64,000 nt of DNA from Paenibacillus oralis (GCF_003863965.1 NZ_RRCN01000002.1:188569-252568), one strand, 5' to 3'. Shown: positions 36,123 through 45,638, counted from the stretch's first letter. Numbers and translations: made by a program. The notes: a model not told the origin generated them from the sequence alone.

Positions 36123-37856
36123 ATGAAAATGTTGTCCTTTTTAAAATCTAAGGAGCCCTGTATTAATATCATCACTCTGGTCTTGATCCACTTAACATTA
36201 GGTTTCCTTGATCGAGTCTACTATAATTTCACACGAGAAGCATTGATAAATGAACAGGTTGAAAAGATGAGGCTTGAGGCTTCAAACATCAGCATCTCAA
36301 TCCAGTTATCAAGAAAAGGTGAAAAAGTAGTAGAGGACCTTATTGGTCAAAACCTTCGGTCAGCTGCGCTATTTGCCCAGTCTAATCTTAATCCAGATAT
36401 TGAAAAGGTATCTAACGAGGACCTTGATAAAATTAGTAAGAAAATCGGTGTGAGTCACATTACACTGATGAAGCGCTCAGGGAATGACATTATCGGTTAC
36501 AAATCTGACGAACCAGAAGAAATTGGAATGAGTACAAAAGGGTGGCGGGGATACTGGTATCAGGCATTTAACGAGTTGTTGAATAATAAAAATACGACCG
36601 TACCTGTTGGTCAAATCTTGCCAAATTACTGGGCAGGCCCAATTAACACTTCAATGACAGATCCTCATTACGTCAACATGTGGGGTTACTATTACGACGG
36701 GACAACCAATTACATCATAGACCCATTCGTTCATGATACAGTATTTAGGAATTATCAAAAGGAAACTGGCGTAGATGCGCTGATTAATCAAGTGGTCGCA
36801 GACAATTCAAACGCAGTAGAAGAAGTAACCGTCTTTAATCCTCTGACATTTCTAAAGGAGCAGGAACAATTCAAAAAGAACGGTGTGGTTTGGTATTCAG
36901 ATAGAGAGATACTTTTTGGTACATACAACTACCAAGACCAGCAGGACTCACAATATATAAAGCACGCCTATGAAAGTAATCGAGAAGTTTCCTTCGAGTC
37001 GAACATAAACGGCAAGGATGTGTTGAAATCGTATATTCCGCTTCACTTGGAATTACCTGTTGTAGTGGGTTTGGTATCGAATACCGATCAAATCGATGCA
37101 TATATGTCTACCTTGCTTAGTAAAATGCAGGTAACGATCGGGATTGCCACGCTGATTACTGTTATCGGTCTTTATCTGATTTCAAGGTACTACACTAGAA
37201 GTAGATTGGCAGCTGCGGAGTCCGTACAGGATGTATTTGTTAGTAATGTCGATCAACTCTTCACTTCCATTAAAGAGCAGCGACACGACTTCAACAATCA
37301 TATTGCCACTATCCAATCACTTGTTACCAATGAGGAATACGATGAACTGAAGAAATTCACGAAAGAACTCGTTGGAGAAACAACCGTTATAAATGACATA
37401 ATCAAGATCAACTCGCCGGCACTTTGCGCCTTGATACAATCGAAAATTACCGAAGCCTTGGATCGGAAGATTTCCTTTGATCATGAAATGATTGGTATGG
37501 ATCGAATTTCGCTAGATGTTTTGAAAAGTACAGACTTGGTGAAAATTGTTAGCAATCTGATAGATAATGCCTTTGAAGCCGTAGAGCAGCTGGAAGAAAT
37601 AGATCGAATAGTTGAGTTGACAGGTTCTGTGGAAAATGACCGGTTGTGCTTTAAGATTTATAACAAAGGAGTTCCTATCCCTGATGCTCATGTTGAGAAA
37701 CTCTTTGAAAAAGGATACAGTACCAAGAAAGAAAAAGGGAAAAACTCCGGGCTTGGTCTTTTCATTGTGCACAAGATCCTTGAGCAATATAACGGCAGGA
37801 TTACCGTAGATTCTAAGCAGGACGGGAATACTTTCTCAGTAGAAATCCCAATGTAG
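36123..37856 (+). CDS. Orphan sensor histidine kinase (CitA/DcuS-like, SpoOB-type H-box)
   Basis: 577 residues, ATG behind GGGGG. Two membrane spans (ITLVLIHLTLGFLDRVYYN near the start; VTIGIATLITVIGLYLI near residue 345) bracket a sensor domain of about 290 residues outside the cell. The cytoplasmic part has the H-box EQRHDFNNHIATIQ (His near 387), the N-box SNLIDNAFEAVE and G-boxes GKNSGLGLFIVH. It should autophosphorylate, but no response regulator gene lies nearby. Confidence 0.85.
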   Translation: MKMLSFLKSKEPCINIITLVLIHLTLGFLDRVYYNFTREALINEQVEKMRLEASNISISIQLSRKGEKVVEDLIGQNLRSAALFAQSNLNPDIEKVSNEDLDKISKKIGVSHITLMKRSGNDIIGYKSDEPEEIGMSTKGWRGYWYQAFNELLNNKNTTVPVGQILPNYWAGPINTSMTDPHYVNMWGYYYDGTTNYIIDPFVHDTVFRNYQKETGVDALINQVVADNSNAVEEVTVFNPLTFLKEQEQFKKNGVVWYSDREILFGTYNYQDQQDSQYIKHAYESNREVSFESNINGKDVLKSYIPLHLELPVVVGLVSNTDQIDAYMSTLLSKMQVTIGIATLITVIGLYLISRYYTRSRLAAAESVQDVFVSNVDQLFTSIKEQRHDFNNHIATIQSLVTNEEYDELKKFTKELVGETTVINDIIKINSPALCALIQSKITEALDRKISFDHEMIGMDRISLDVLKSTDLVKIVSNLIDNAFEAVEQLEEIDRIVELTGSVENDRLCFKIYNKGVPIPDAHVEKLFEKGYSTKKEKGKNSGLGLFIVHKILEQYNGRITVDSKQDGNTFSVEIPM

Positions 37857-37879
37857 CGAGTTTCAATAATATTAACTTT

Positions 37880-37993
37880 AAAGATCGTACTATAACAGGC
37901 TATGCTCAGAAATTATTTGAGGATTATGTTTCGGATGCGCTGTTCGATGCTCAAATCATGTATTTCGAGTCAGGATTGGAGGGCGCTCCGTGA
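37880..37993 (+). pseudogene. Coding fragment of unknown origin
   Basis: A frame reads NFKDRTITGYAQKLFEDYVS and continues to GLEGAP then a stop at 37993. It has no start or ribosome site. It sits between the kinase and the nadE remnant. Confidence 0.3.
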
Positions 37994-38040
37994 ACTTGTC
38001 AAGGAAGATAGTCGACCTATCTATAAAAAACAAAGCGTGA

Positions 38041-38400
38041 TGTAAGGTTCTGGGAACAGATCACGCGGCCGAAGCGGTTACTGGCTTCTATACCAAGTTT
38101 GGAGACGGCGCTGCTGATCTTACACCAATTTATCGCTTGAACAAACGGCAAGGAAAGATGATCCTGAAGGCCATCTGCCCGGAACAGCTTTTTATGAAAA
38201 CTCCAATCGCAGATTCGGAGGATGATCAGCCCCAGTTGCCGGATGAGGTTGCTCTCGGTCTAACCTATGATGAAATCGACGACTACTTAGAGGGGAAACT
38301 GGTGCCGATTGAGACGAGAGAAAAGATCGAGGGACGGTACCTGCATATTGAGCACAAGCGTCAGCAACCCATCACCGTATTTGATGACTGGTGGAAATAA
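38041..38400 (+). pseudogene. nadE: NAD synthetase, C-terminal remnant
   Basis: An open frame without start codon encodes GTDHAAEAVTGFYTKFGDGA, LNKRQGKMILKAI, DEVALGLTYDEIDDYLEGK and ITVFDDWWK, matching the last 120 residues of ammonia-dependent NAD synthetase. The ATP-binding N-terminal part is missing, so it cannot be active. TTG 38137 would give an 87-residue peptide only. A terminator (AGAACTCGCTT/AAGCGGGTTCT, then T6) follows at 38409-38447. Confidence 0.85.
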
Positions 38401-38408
38401 ATGAAGTA

Positions 38409-38448
38409 GGTACGAGAGAACTCGCTTTAGAAGCGGGTTCTCCTTTTT
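38409..38448 (+). terminator. Rho-independent terminator
   Basis: AGAACTCGCTT and AAGCGGGTTCT arms with a 3-base loop, then CCTTTTTT. Follows the nadE remnant. Confidence 0.8.
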
Positions 38449-38483
38449 TGCATTGGAGGAATTATGAACCTTAACCTCAAATG

Positions 38484-38582
38484 TTTACCACATTTGTTTC
38501 GTGTGATATTATGAGACTAAAGTGAATACTTCAAAACGCGAAGCACGCGCAACCCATGTGGTATGTTCGTGCTTCTTTTGCG
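38484..38582 (+). promoter_or_regulatory. Leader A module
   Basis: TTTACC (38484) and TATTAT (38507), 17-base spacer, then AAAGTGAATACTTC, then a hairpin GCGAAGCACGCGC to TTCGTGCTTC and TTTTG. Precedes the PilZ gene. Confidence 0.75.
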
Positions 38583-38613
38583 TTCAGAACTTGAATCGGA
38601 AGGAGATTAATAA

Positions 38614-39261
38614 GTGATGATTGCTCTTGAAGCGCTGTTTGTGAATCAGTATGTAGAGCTTGAAGATGCTGAAGGAAATATGCTGGTAGCCCAAATTGAT
38701 GATATTGGATCGTACTCTTTTCAGATTGGTTCGATTCTTAGTAAGCACCGGGTGTCGATTCCTGGTTTGGTTGCACAGGAAGTCTTTGTCTATTTTCAGG
38801 GAGGAGCTGGAATTAAGTATCAGTTCAAGACTAAGGTAATTGCTCAGAATGGAACTTCTCCGATTAGACTTCAACTTACTATGCCTCAAGATGGAGAAAT
38901 CCTGAGAGTGCAAAAAAGAGAATATTTTCGTGTGCCCGTCGAATTGAATTTTGAATTGGAAAATAAACAAATCGGACATCCCAACCGTCAGTATAGAACA
39001 AGAGATATTAGTGGAGGAGGTCTATCTTTCATTACATCCGAACGTCCATTCCAGGATGATGAGACGGACCCTAAAGGTATACTGTTTATCGAAAATGGGG
39101 AATCTACCAGTATGATTCCATTCGAAAGTCGTGTTGTATATCAAAATCCGACTACCCTTGGTTACCAAGTGGCCCTTAAGTTCACGAAAATCCGGGAATC
39201 TCATAGGGATACGATTATCAAATTTTGTATGAAGGAGCAGCTTAAACGAAGAAAACTTTGA
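38614..39261 (+). CDS. PilZ-domain c-di-GMP effector (YcgR/MotI-like)
   Basis: About 215 residues; GTG 38614 or ATG 38617 after AAGGAG. An N-terminal YcgR-type flagellar brake domain (residues 5-90) is followed by a PilZ domain with the c-di-GMP motifs KREYFRVP (R-x-x-x-R type) and DISGGGLSF (D-x-S-x-x-G). In Bacillus the related protein YpfA/MotI slows flagella when c-di-GMP is high. Placed alone under leader A, so it could modify host motility. Confidence 0.85.
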   Translation: MMIALEALFVNQYVELEDAEGNMLVAQIDDIGSYSFQIGSILSKHRVSIPGLVAQEVFVYFQGGAGIKYQFKTKVIAQNGTSPIRLQLTMPQDGEILRVQKREYFRVPVELNFELENKQIGHPNRQYRTRDISGGGLSFITSERPFQDDETDPKGILFIENGESTSMIPFESRVVYQNPTTLGYQVALKFTKIRESHRDTIIKFCMKEQLKRRKL

Positions 39262-39429
39262 ACAATTGTCATCTCAAAGCTGTAGTTTCATACGGTACCG
39301 GTCGACGAGTCAGCCGGCTCTTTAAAGACAACCTAAATTTGGATTGCTCATCTCAGTAAATGATGAGAAAGAAGCGTAAGTGGGGTAAAAGTGCCCGCGG
39401 TTTGTTGTCGTTATGAATTCCTTATGGTA

Positions 39430-39590
39430 AGATAATAATAAGAAAGACGGGGTGCCAGCCCCGTCCCAGGACAACTTTGTGGGCTAACTACTCACGGAGA
39501 TTCGTTATTTCGTGTGAAACAAGCGAACCCTGCCGCAAGGCGGTCACCCTTTTGGGCGGTGGGTGTTCGCTTGTTTCTTTTTGCGTCTCC
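39430..39590 (+). ncRNA. Candidate antisense antitoxin RNA
   Basis: Starts near the promoter-like TAAGATAATAATAAG, continues through GACGGGGTGCCAGCCCCGTC (a stable hairpin) and ends at a long terminator (arms ACAAGCGAAC and GTTCGCTTGT, 39516-39576, then TTTCTTTTT). It overlaps the 3' end of the small toxin-like gene on the other strand, as in type I toxin-antitoxin pairs. Confidence 0.55.
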
Positions 39591-39678
39591 ATCTGTAAAG
39601 CTTCCTTAAGCTGAGCCAAAGGCTCAGAAGGGTTGCTACAAATTTGAGCAGCAGGTAAAGAAAATTAAGCGTGGTCAT
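39544..39678 (-). CDS. Small hydrophobic type I toxin-like protein
   Basis: 44 residues from ATG 39678, 7 bases after GGAGGTGATG: MTTLNFLYLLLKFVATLLSL, then a basic tail (LRKLYRWRRKKK). One membrane span plus a lysine/arginine-rich end is typical of holin-like type I toxins of Firmicutes (TxpA/Bsr class). Such peptides damage the membrane unless an antisense RNA blocks them. The candidate antisense RNA overlaps its 3' end. Confidence 0.65.
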   Translation of the reverse strand: MTTLNFLYLLLKFVATLLSLWLSLRKLYRWRRKKKQANTHRPKG

Positions 39679-39787
39679 TGGTACATCACCTCCTTTACAG
39701 GAAGTTTCTCCATGACCAGAGCCCACCGTTGTCCTATCATTCATTATAGCAAAGACTCTATTATTTGGCTCGTTTTGCTAATACATT

Positions 39788-39891
39788 CTGGACATTGGAC
39801 AACAGTAGCTATATAATATGGTTAACTAAATACCCGAATGCGAGGAAGCACCCGCACTTAGAGGATCTAAGTGTGGGTGCTTCTTTTTTTA
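39788..39891 (+). promoter_or_regulatory. Leader A module
   Basis: -10 TATAAT (39812), conserved TTAACTAAATACCCGAATG, hairpin GCGAGGAAGCACCCGCAC to GTGTGGGTGCTTC and T8, with an inner stem TTAGA/TCTAA. Confidence 0.8.
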
Positions 39892-39919
39892 TGGGTTTTC
39901 CGGGGTGAGGAGGGAAACA

Positions 39920-40477
39920 ATGAAAGTTATTGATGTCCTAATTGAATTGCTTGAGACTGGAAAAAAAATATTTGGTAGTGGAGAGTGCGAACTCGTGACG
40001 AGCGCTTTGGGGACTGAAGATGAAGCGCTCCGAACATTCGTACAACTCATTAATCAAATTGTGCGTTATGATCGCAGCGAGACCATTTACGCATATTTTG
40101 AGGGGAAAATAAATCAGAATAATGCCCTTCTACAATTGGTTATTGATGAGCCTAAAGAGCCTATGACCGATTCACTAGCTACCTTGGTAGATACGGAGTC
40201 TAATAAGCGACGTAAAGGCAAGGTAATATCAATCCAAAGCAAACGAGGAAGAAAATCCATCTACAATAAAAATACTTGTATTCAAGCATTGCGTACTGCT
40301 TCTGAACACCTCGGAAACCGTTTCAGCCGAATGGATTATGTGAATTTCACCAAGCAACAAAAGGGCTTTCCGAGTGCTGACACTATTGCAAAACATATCG
40401 GAAAAAATACAACTTCTTGGGTGAAAATTTTGTCTTTTGCAGGCATTGATTGTAATGCGAATAAAGTTGCGAAGTGA
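39920..40477 (+). CDS. Protein with homing-endonuclease-associated repeat
   Basis: 185 residues, ATG behind GGAGG. The C-terminal 55 residues (CIQALRTASEHLGNRFSRMD, YVNFTKQQKGFPSADTIAKH, then SWVKILSFAG) match the homing endonuclease associated repeat, a small helical DNA-binding unit. The N-terminal part is helical and unrelated. No nuclease motif, so a DNA-binding role is inferred. Single gene under leader A. Confidence 0.7.
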   Translation: MKVIDVLIELLETGKKIFGSGECELVTSALGTEDEALRTFVQLINQIVRYDRSETIYAYFEGKINQNNALLQLVIDEPKEPMTDSLATLVDTESNKRRKGKVISIQSKRGRKSIYNKNTCIQALRTASEHLGNRFSRMDYVNFTKQQKGFPSADTIAKHIGKNTTSWVKILSFAGIDCNANKVAK

Positions 40478-40625
40478 AAGGTCGTACGGCATTTATAACT
40501 GGGAACAGGGGGGAGACGTTAATGCCACTGTTACTATGTATGAGCAAGGCTTTTCAGTCTACGAATAAGTCTCGAGATCAGTGAATTCGATCTCCCTGTC
40601 CTCAACTAAACATTATTTAAAATTA

Positions 40626-40733
40626 TTTACTTTAAACACATGTAAGTGTATAATCTTACTAACTGAATACTTTCAAACGAGGAAGCACCTCGATATAGGC
40701 TAAGATGCCTAATATCGAGGTGCTTTTTTGTTT
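40626..40733 (+). promoter_or_regulatory. Leader A module
   Basis: TTTACT (40626) and TATAAT (40649), 17-base spacer, conserved ACTAACTGAATACTTTC, hairpin CGAGGAAGCACCTCGATAT to ATATCGAGGTGC and T6 (40679-40729). A further 190 bases without a gene separate it from the S-layer-type start. Confidence 0.8.
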
Positions 40734-40925
40734 TCTGGTCAAAACGGGTGTTCAGAGTTCATAGCTAAAAGCTATACACTAACTTACATGTGAATGCAGA
40801 GGGTGATTCGATGGCAGCAAGAACTACGTAGTAGGAAGGCAAGATGGTAACTCATAGGAAGTCCAGTGAGGTATAGATATCTATCTCTAAGCCTCGAATA
40901 AAATGAATGAAGAGGTGAGTAGTAG

Positions 40926-43900
40926 TTGCATAGCTTTAAAAAGTTGTTCTCTATTATGTTGTCAGCAGCGTTGCTAATAAGTAGTTTTGCGGGGTTAGGT
41001 TCAGCAAAGGCATCGGGATCTCAATATGACGTATCCGTTAAGCAATTTACTCCTGATAATGATAACTTTATATCGGTTCGTTCAAACTCTGACGGTAGCA
41101 AAGCTATTGTTCGTGGCTCTTATTATATGTATTTGTATAATGACTCAACTAGTCAGCTTGAGCCTATGTCATTCGTTGGTGGAATTCTTGCAAATACAAA
41201 GGACTTTTCTAAGTTGGCTTATATCAAGAGTTCAAAAACGTATATTTATGATTCAAATTCTGATACGCATACTGAAGTGGCTAATTTCTCGGCAGATTTT
41301 GCAGATTTCTCGGAAGATGGCTCTAAATTAGCTTTTTCGCAAAAGTCTACAGGTTTCTTTTATTACGACCAATCAACTGGAGTAACTACACAAATCAAAC
41401 CATCTACTGTAAATTCGGGGTATAGTAATTTGCCTGCGGATATAAAATCTGCAGTGGGCAAGCCCATTATGATTACTCCTGACGGAAGTAAGCTGATTTT
41501 GCTTTTGTATCGAGATAGTAATGTTTTGCAAGCACTTTATTCATATGATTTAGGAACAAATAAAATGAAGTATCTCAATTATAGATCCTTCCCTAATTCA
41601 TGGCTTGCAGACGGGAGATTGTTTTATAGTACAGACTGGAATGGGGCATATGACTATTATGCCATGGATGTTGGCACTGGAACATCTGAGAATTTTAATA
41701 TTAAGTCCGGAAAGTCTTCTCCTTATACAGCGCCAAATGTTAAGATTAGTGCAGATGGAAAGCTCTATTTCAATGGTTCATATTTCATTGTTAGAGACAC
41801 CGGAACCAGACTTTCTGCTAATAAGATGAATGAGGAGCTCTCGAGGGAGGGTTACATTGCTTATTACACAGAATCCAAAGCTCTATATAGAGCAGACTTT
41901 TCCCAGTATGTTGCCGATGAGAATAAAGAAGCTTCCGACACTGTTACAACTCCATCTTATAGTCAAGGTAGAGTAACGCTGTCCTGGCTACCAAATCCGT
42001 CGTCAGCATCTTTGGGGTACACCATTTATCGTAATGGTACGAAATTGTCTACATTAAATCATGCTTCTCTTACTTACACAGATCAAACCCCGGTAAGAGG
42101 GGAAGTTAATACTTATTCTATTGAAGTGGACGGTCATAAAACAGATATACAAGTTGCAGTGCCTGCCGATACAGAAGTGGCAATTGGTAATAAAGTTACT
42201 AGGATCGGGGATTATGTGATTTTAGGTTCTAAAAGATTTCAGGTCTTTGGAGATAACACTTTGATTGCTGAGCCTGGACAGTTCTCTGATTTAGCTGGTC
42301 CTACTGGAACTAGAGGAGGCTCCAGCGATACAAGTGTATCAGCCATCACAAACTTGTCTTCTAACTTTTATAATGGTCTGGATGATGAGACTAAGAAATC
42401 TGTAACTCAACATAAATATACTTTATATGAAAAAGGGGATACGCAGCCATATACCGTTGTATATAGCTATCTTGGTTTACCAACTGCTACCCAACTTCAG
42501 TCCTCTGAGTTGTACGTAGCGGGTACATGGACATGGACGTATAATAGCTCAGAGTCAGCTTTGAGATCTATAAACTCTTCTGGCAGTTGGGGTAATACAA
42601 CTTATCAAACAAGTCCTGTTCGCCCTATTTTGCATCTCAATCCTAAAGCTAATGTACTTTGGGGCACTGGAGATAAAATTGATCCTCTCTTCATTAGCGG
42701 CCTATCTGACACATCGGCGCTTGTAGCACCGACTAATGTTCAGATAAAAGACATTACTTCTAACAGTGCAACGTTCACTTGGGATTATGCAGGCAATGCA
42801 GGATTTGAACTAAAACTGAATGGTTCTGTAGTTTACTCTGGCATAAATAAGACTTTTACAGCTACAGGCCTTAATCCTTCGAATGTTTATATGTATTCTA
42901 TAGCTGCAACTGATGGTTCTTCTGTGTCTCCAGCAGTTACTGGTAACTTCAAAACTCTTGACGGACCTGTTAAACTACATGCTCCCGCTAACTTTGTTGC
43001 TACAGACGTAACAGAAACATCAGCAACTTTAAAGTGGGATGTTGTAGAGGGTGCAGAAAGTTATGTTCTCATGAAAGATGGTGTACAGGTGTACTCCGGA
43101 CCTTCTACATCATATACAGTAATGGGGTTAAGTCCTTCTACACCTTATCGTCTTTCTCTGAAGGCAACAGCTACCGGCAAAGAAGATAGTTCGGAGGTGC
43201 TTTTAGAGGTTACTACCAAAGGCGAAGAAGTTATCCCATATCCATCTAATTTTACTGTTACTGATGTAACTTATAACAAAGTTAAGTTGGCCTGGAATCT
43301 AGTGCCTGGTGTTGAAGGATACATCCTTCAACGTAATGGTGAAGATATTTACATCGGAACTAATCTTTCATATGAAGATGAAACTGTTGAGCCTGAGACA
43401 AATTATGTTTATGCCTTGAAAGCGTATAAAGGTTCAAAAGAGGGTTTGCAGACTGTAAAGAGCGTTAAGACTCCTAAAAAGCCAGGTAAAGCACCCACAG
43501 AGTCTCCAGTTCTTAAAGTTACTAGAGCCTACCACGATAAGGTGAATTTACAATGGACTTCAGTAACTGATGCAACCTACTATCGTATTTATAGGAATGA
43601 CGCATTAGTTGGTGAAACAACTTTGAATGTATTATCTGACCAAACTGTAGGTCCTGAATCGGTATTTCTTTACAGAGTTGTAGCTGGGAACGATTATGGT
43701 GTTACAGAATCTCAGATTGTTCAAGTCTCTACTCCATCTGAACCTGCTGTAATTATCATCAATCCTTCTGTACCTTCTGAAGGCACCATTAGTTGGGAAT
43801 TTAAAACTATTCCAGAAGTAGATAATTATTATGTGGAAAGAAACCCCGAGTGGCATTATTTTAAGAACCCAGATGGAACTTTCCATGTATCGTACAAAAA

Positions 43901-44960
43901 CGAGGCCACTGGAGAGACTAAAGATCTTGGGAATGTCGAGGAAGTGAATGGTAAGTTGCCCTTCACTGAATCTGGAATAATTCCGGGGCAAGACTATCAT
44001 TACGATATTCTTGCGGTAGTTAAAAATCCTGACGGCTCGGACACAGTTGTTGGTCAGACTCCAGTAGATGTTACAACACCGAACGATGGTAGTGGGGTAA
44101 CTGTCCCAGGTCCTGGAGATGATGGAAGTACACCAACTGATCCGGACAACGGCGGTTCCACTCCAACCGATCCAGGCAAAGGGGGAAACACTCCAGATGA
44201 TGGAACTGGTTCAGGTGGATCGGATGGAGGTTCTTCTGGCGACGGTTCCAATAACACGGGTTCCGGTGGTTCTGGCGGAAGTTCTGGAGGGGGAAGTTCA
44301 AATGGAGGGACTTCAAATGCTGGTACAACGGCACCTTCAACAGAAAACCCGTCTACGGGTGATAGTCCATTGGAGGAAGGCCAGTCTTCTGGAGATATTC
44401 CAGCGGGTGTTAATGACCAGACAGGCGAAACTCCAATTGAGTTTACAGATGTGATTCCTGAATATGCTAAGGATGCTGTTGACTATCTGTCCGCTAAAGG
44501 AATAATCAAGGGACGTGCAGATGGTTCGTTTGAAGCAGATGCTCAAGTGACTCGTGTTGAATTTGCAATAATGTTGGTGCGCTCTTTAGGTAAAGAAAGT
44601 TCTGTTGGATACCAAGGAGGATTTATTGATGTTGACACATCTGCTTGGTATGCAAAGGAACTTGCAGCCGGCCTTAATACGGGCGTAACAAAAGGTTTTA
44701 CAGATGGCACCTATCGTCCTAACGCAATCATACCTAGAGAACAGGCAGCTATCATGGTGGCTAATGTCTTGGATTACAAAGACCCTACTAAGTATGATTT
44801 TACTGACTATAGTAGAATTATCGAGTGGGCCAAAGAATCTGTAAATATTGTAGCTAACGCGGGTATTATGACCGGGGAGCTAGACGGTTTCTTCAATCCA
44901 AAGAAGCCAATGACTCGTGCAGAAGCTGCCGTAGTAATTTACAGACTTCTTCACAACTAA
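40926..44960 (+). CDS. Large secreted SLH-anchored protein with fibronectin III repeats
   Basis: 1344 residues; TTG behind GAGGTG. Signal peptide residues 1-29 (LFSIMLSAALLISSFAGLG). Residues 35-330 look like a beta-propeller (TolB-like repeats). Fibronectin III-like repeats start near 343, 600, 684, 768 and 860. A Gly/Ser/Pro/Thr linker fills about 1050-1165, and three SLH repeats (starts near 1173, 1231, 1290; ends such as TRAEAAVVIYRLL) would bind secondary cell-wall polymer. Likely surface adhesion or binding; no enzyme motif seen. Confidence 0.9.
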   Translation: MHSFKKLFSIMLSAALLISSFAGLGSAKASGSQYDVSVKQFTPDNDNFISVRSNSDGSKAIVRGSYYMYLYNDSTSQLEPMSFVGGILANTKDFSKLAYIKSSKTYIYDSNSDTHTEVANFSADFADFSEDGSKLAFSQKSTGFFYYDQSTGVTTQIKPSTVNSGYSNLPADIKSAVGKPIMITPDGSKLILLLYRDSNVLQALYSYDLGTNKMKYLNYRSFPNSWLADGRLFYSTDWNGAYDYYAMDVGTGTSENFNIKSGKSSPYTAPNVKISADGKLYFNGSYFIVRDTGTRLSANKMNEELSREGYIAYYTESKALYRADFSQYVADENKEASDTVTTPSYSQGRVTLSWLPNPSSASLGYTIYRNGTKLSTLNHASLTYTDQTPVRGEVNTYSIEVDGHKTDIQVAVPADTEVAIGNKVTRIGDYVILGSKRFQVFGDNTLIAEPGQFSDLAGPTGTRGGSSDTSVSAITNLSSNFYNGLDDETKKSVTQHKYTLYEKGDTQPYTVVYSYLGLPTATQLQSSELYVAGTWTWTYNSSESALRSINSSGSWGNTTYQTSPVRPILHLNPKANVLWGTGDKIDPLFISGLSDTSALVAPTNVQIKDITSNSATFTWDYAGNAGFELKLNGSVVYSGINKTFTATGLNPSNVYMYSIAATDGSSVSPAVTGNFKTLDGPVKLHAPANFVATDVTETSATLKWDVVEGAESYVLMKDGVQVYSGPSTSYTVMGLSPSTPYRLSLKATATGKEDSSEVLLEVTTKGEEVIPYPSNFTVTDVTYNKVKLAWNLVPGVEGYILQRNGEDIYIGTNLSYEDETVEPETNYVYALKAYKGSKEGLQTVKSVKTPKKPGKAPTESPVLKVTRAYHDKVNLQWTSVTDATYYRIYRNDALVGETTLNVLSDQTVGPESVFLYRVVAGNDYGVTESQIVQVSTPSEPAVIIINPSVPSEGTISWEFKTIPEVDNYYVERNPEWHYFKNPDGTFHVSYKNEATGETKDLGNVEEVNGKLPFTESGIIPGQDYHYDILAVVKNPDGSDTVVGQTPVDVTTPNDGSGVTVPGPGDDGSTPTDPDNGGSTPTDPGKGGNTPDDGTGSGGSDGGSSGDGSNNTGSGGSGGSSGGGSSNGGTSNAGTTAPSTENPSTGDSPLEEGQSSGDIPAGVNDQTGETPIEFTDVIPEYAKDAVDYLSAKGIIKGRADGSFEADAQVTRVEFAIMLVRSLGKESSVGYQGGFIDVDTSAWYAKELAAGLNTGVTKGFTDGTYRPNAIIPREQAAIMVANVLDYKDPTKYDFTDYSRIIEWAKESVNIVANAGIMTGELDGFFNPKKPMTRAEAAVVIYRLLHN

Positions 44961-44967
44961 GTGTTGT

Positions 44968-44998
44968 TAAGAGGGGAAACGAGATTTCCCCTCTTATA
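44968..44998 (+). terminator. Strong terminator hairpin
   Basis: TAAGAGGGGAAA and TTTCCCCTCTTA, perfect 12-base arms with a 5-base loop, directly after the S-layer-type gene. Confidence 0.85.
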
Positions 44999-45048
44999 GA
45001 GTACTTAGTTTGAGTACAAGCTGAAGTTAGCTACTGGCATACGCAGCA

Positions 45049-45390
45049 ATGGTTATTATTGGTGGTATCGAATCCGTGATAATAGAAACTAACTCTATAT
45101 ATATGAGGTCACAAAATGAACCCAGCTCCGTGCTGGCCGCGCTGAGCGGCAATGCATTAGGGTGGATGGGCCGGGCGAGGACAATGCGGAAGGAGGCCGG
45201 GGACGCCGCCGAATCCGAAGCAGTGCAGCGTGCTGAGGTGGAATATATCAAGCGCGGCGTGGGCGATATGAAAGTTGAACAAAAGCTGCAGGAAGCAGTT
45301 CGAGGCGTTCTCCGAGCGTCTGACGCGCGTTGAGGAATCGTCTAAACAGGCTCCCAAGCGGATCGATTGCTTGGAAGAAGGGAGAGGTTA
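45049..45390 (+). pseudogene. Phage XhlA/holin-associated protein, frameshifted
   Basis: A frame from about 45150 reads AESEAVQRAEVEYIKRGVGD and KVEQKLQEAV, then shifts into QFEAFSERLTRVEESSKQAP and KRIDCLEEGRG before a stop at 45390. Together this resembles the coiled-coil XhlA-type protein of phage lysis modules. One indel near 45295 breaks it. Confidence 0.6.
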
Positions 45391-45408
45391 ACGTGTAATC
45401 ACTTAAAC

Positions 45409-45505
45409 AAGGAAATACCCAAACAAGGTATTGATGTAAGCCATCACAACGGCACGGTAGATTGGGCAAAGGTAGCGGCGTACGAGATCTCGTATACAAA
45501 GTACT
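45409..45505 (+). pseudogene. GH25 lysozyme-type endolysin, 5' fragment
   Basis: IPKQGIDVSHHNGTVDWAKV is the N-terminal active-site region of GH25 muramidases (DVSHHNG). The frame has no usable start (GTG followed by TAA) and is cut after about 30 codons by a terminator that also occurs at 34.3 kb. Confidence 0.75.
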
Positions 45506-45535
45506 GGGGCCTGCGCTTGCAGGCTCTTTTTCATT
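45503..45535 (+). terminator. Terminator, second copy
   Basis: GGGGCCTGCGCTTGCAGGCT then CTTTTTC; differs from the 34319 copy by one loop base. Confidence 0.8.
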
Positions 45536-45638
45536 GTCTATACCGATCCTGAAAGTAATTTTGACATCCGGCACAATAACGAGGCTTCGCATTCGAAGAG
45601 CGAAGGGGCGAAGGCGCCGCCGCCGGTAGTCATAGGTT

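Noticed and set aside
44054..44340. Proline- and leucine-rich ORFs antisense to the S-layer-type linker
   Set aside because: They mirror the repetitive Gly/Ser/Pro codons of the real gene.
45049..45333. Single intact 94-residue gene
   Set aside because: The C-terminal end leaves the family frame; the better reading needs a frameshift, so it is listed as a pseudogene.
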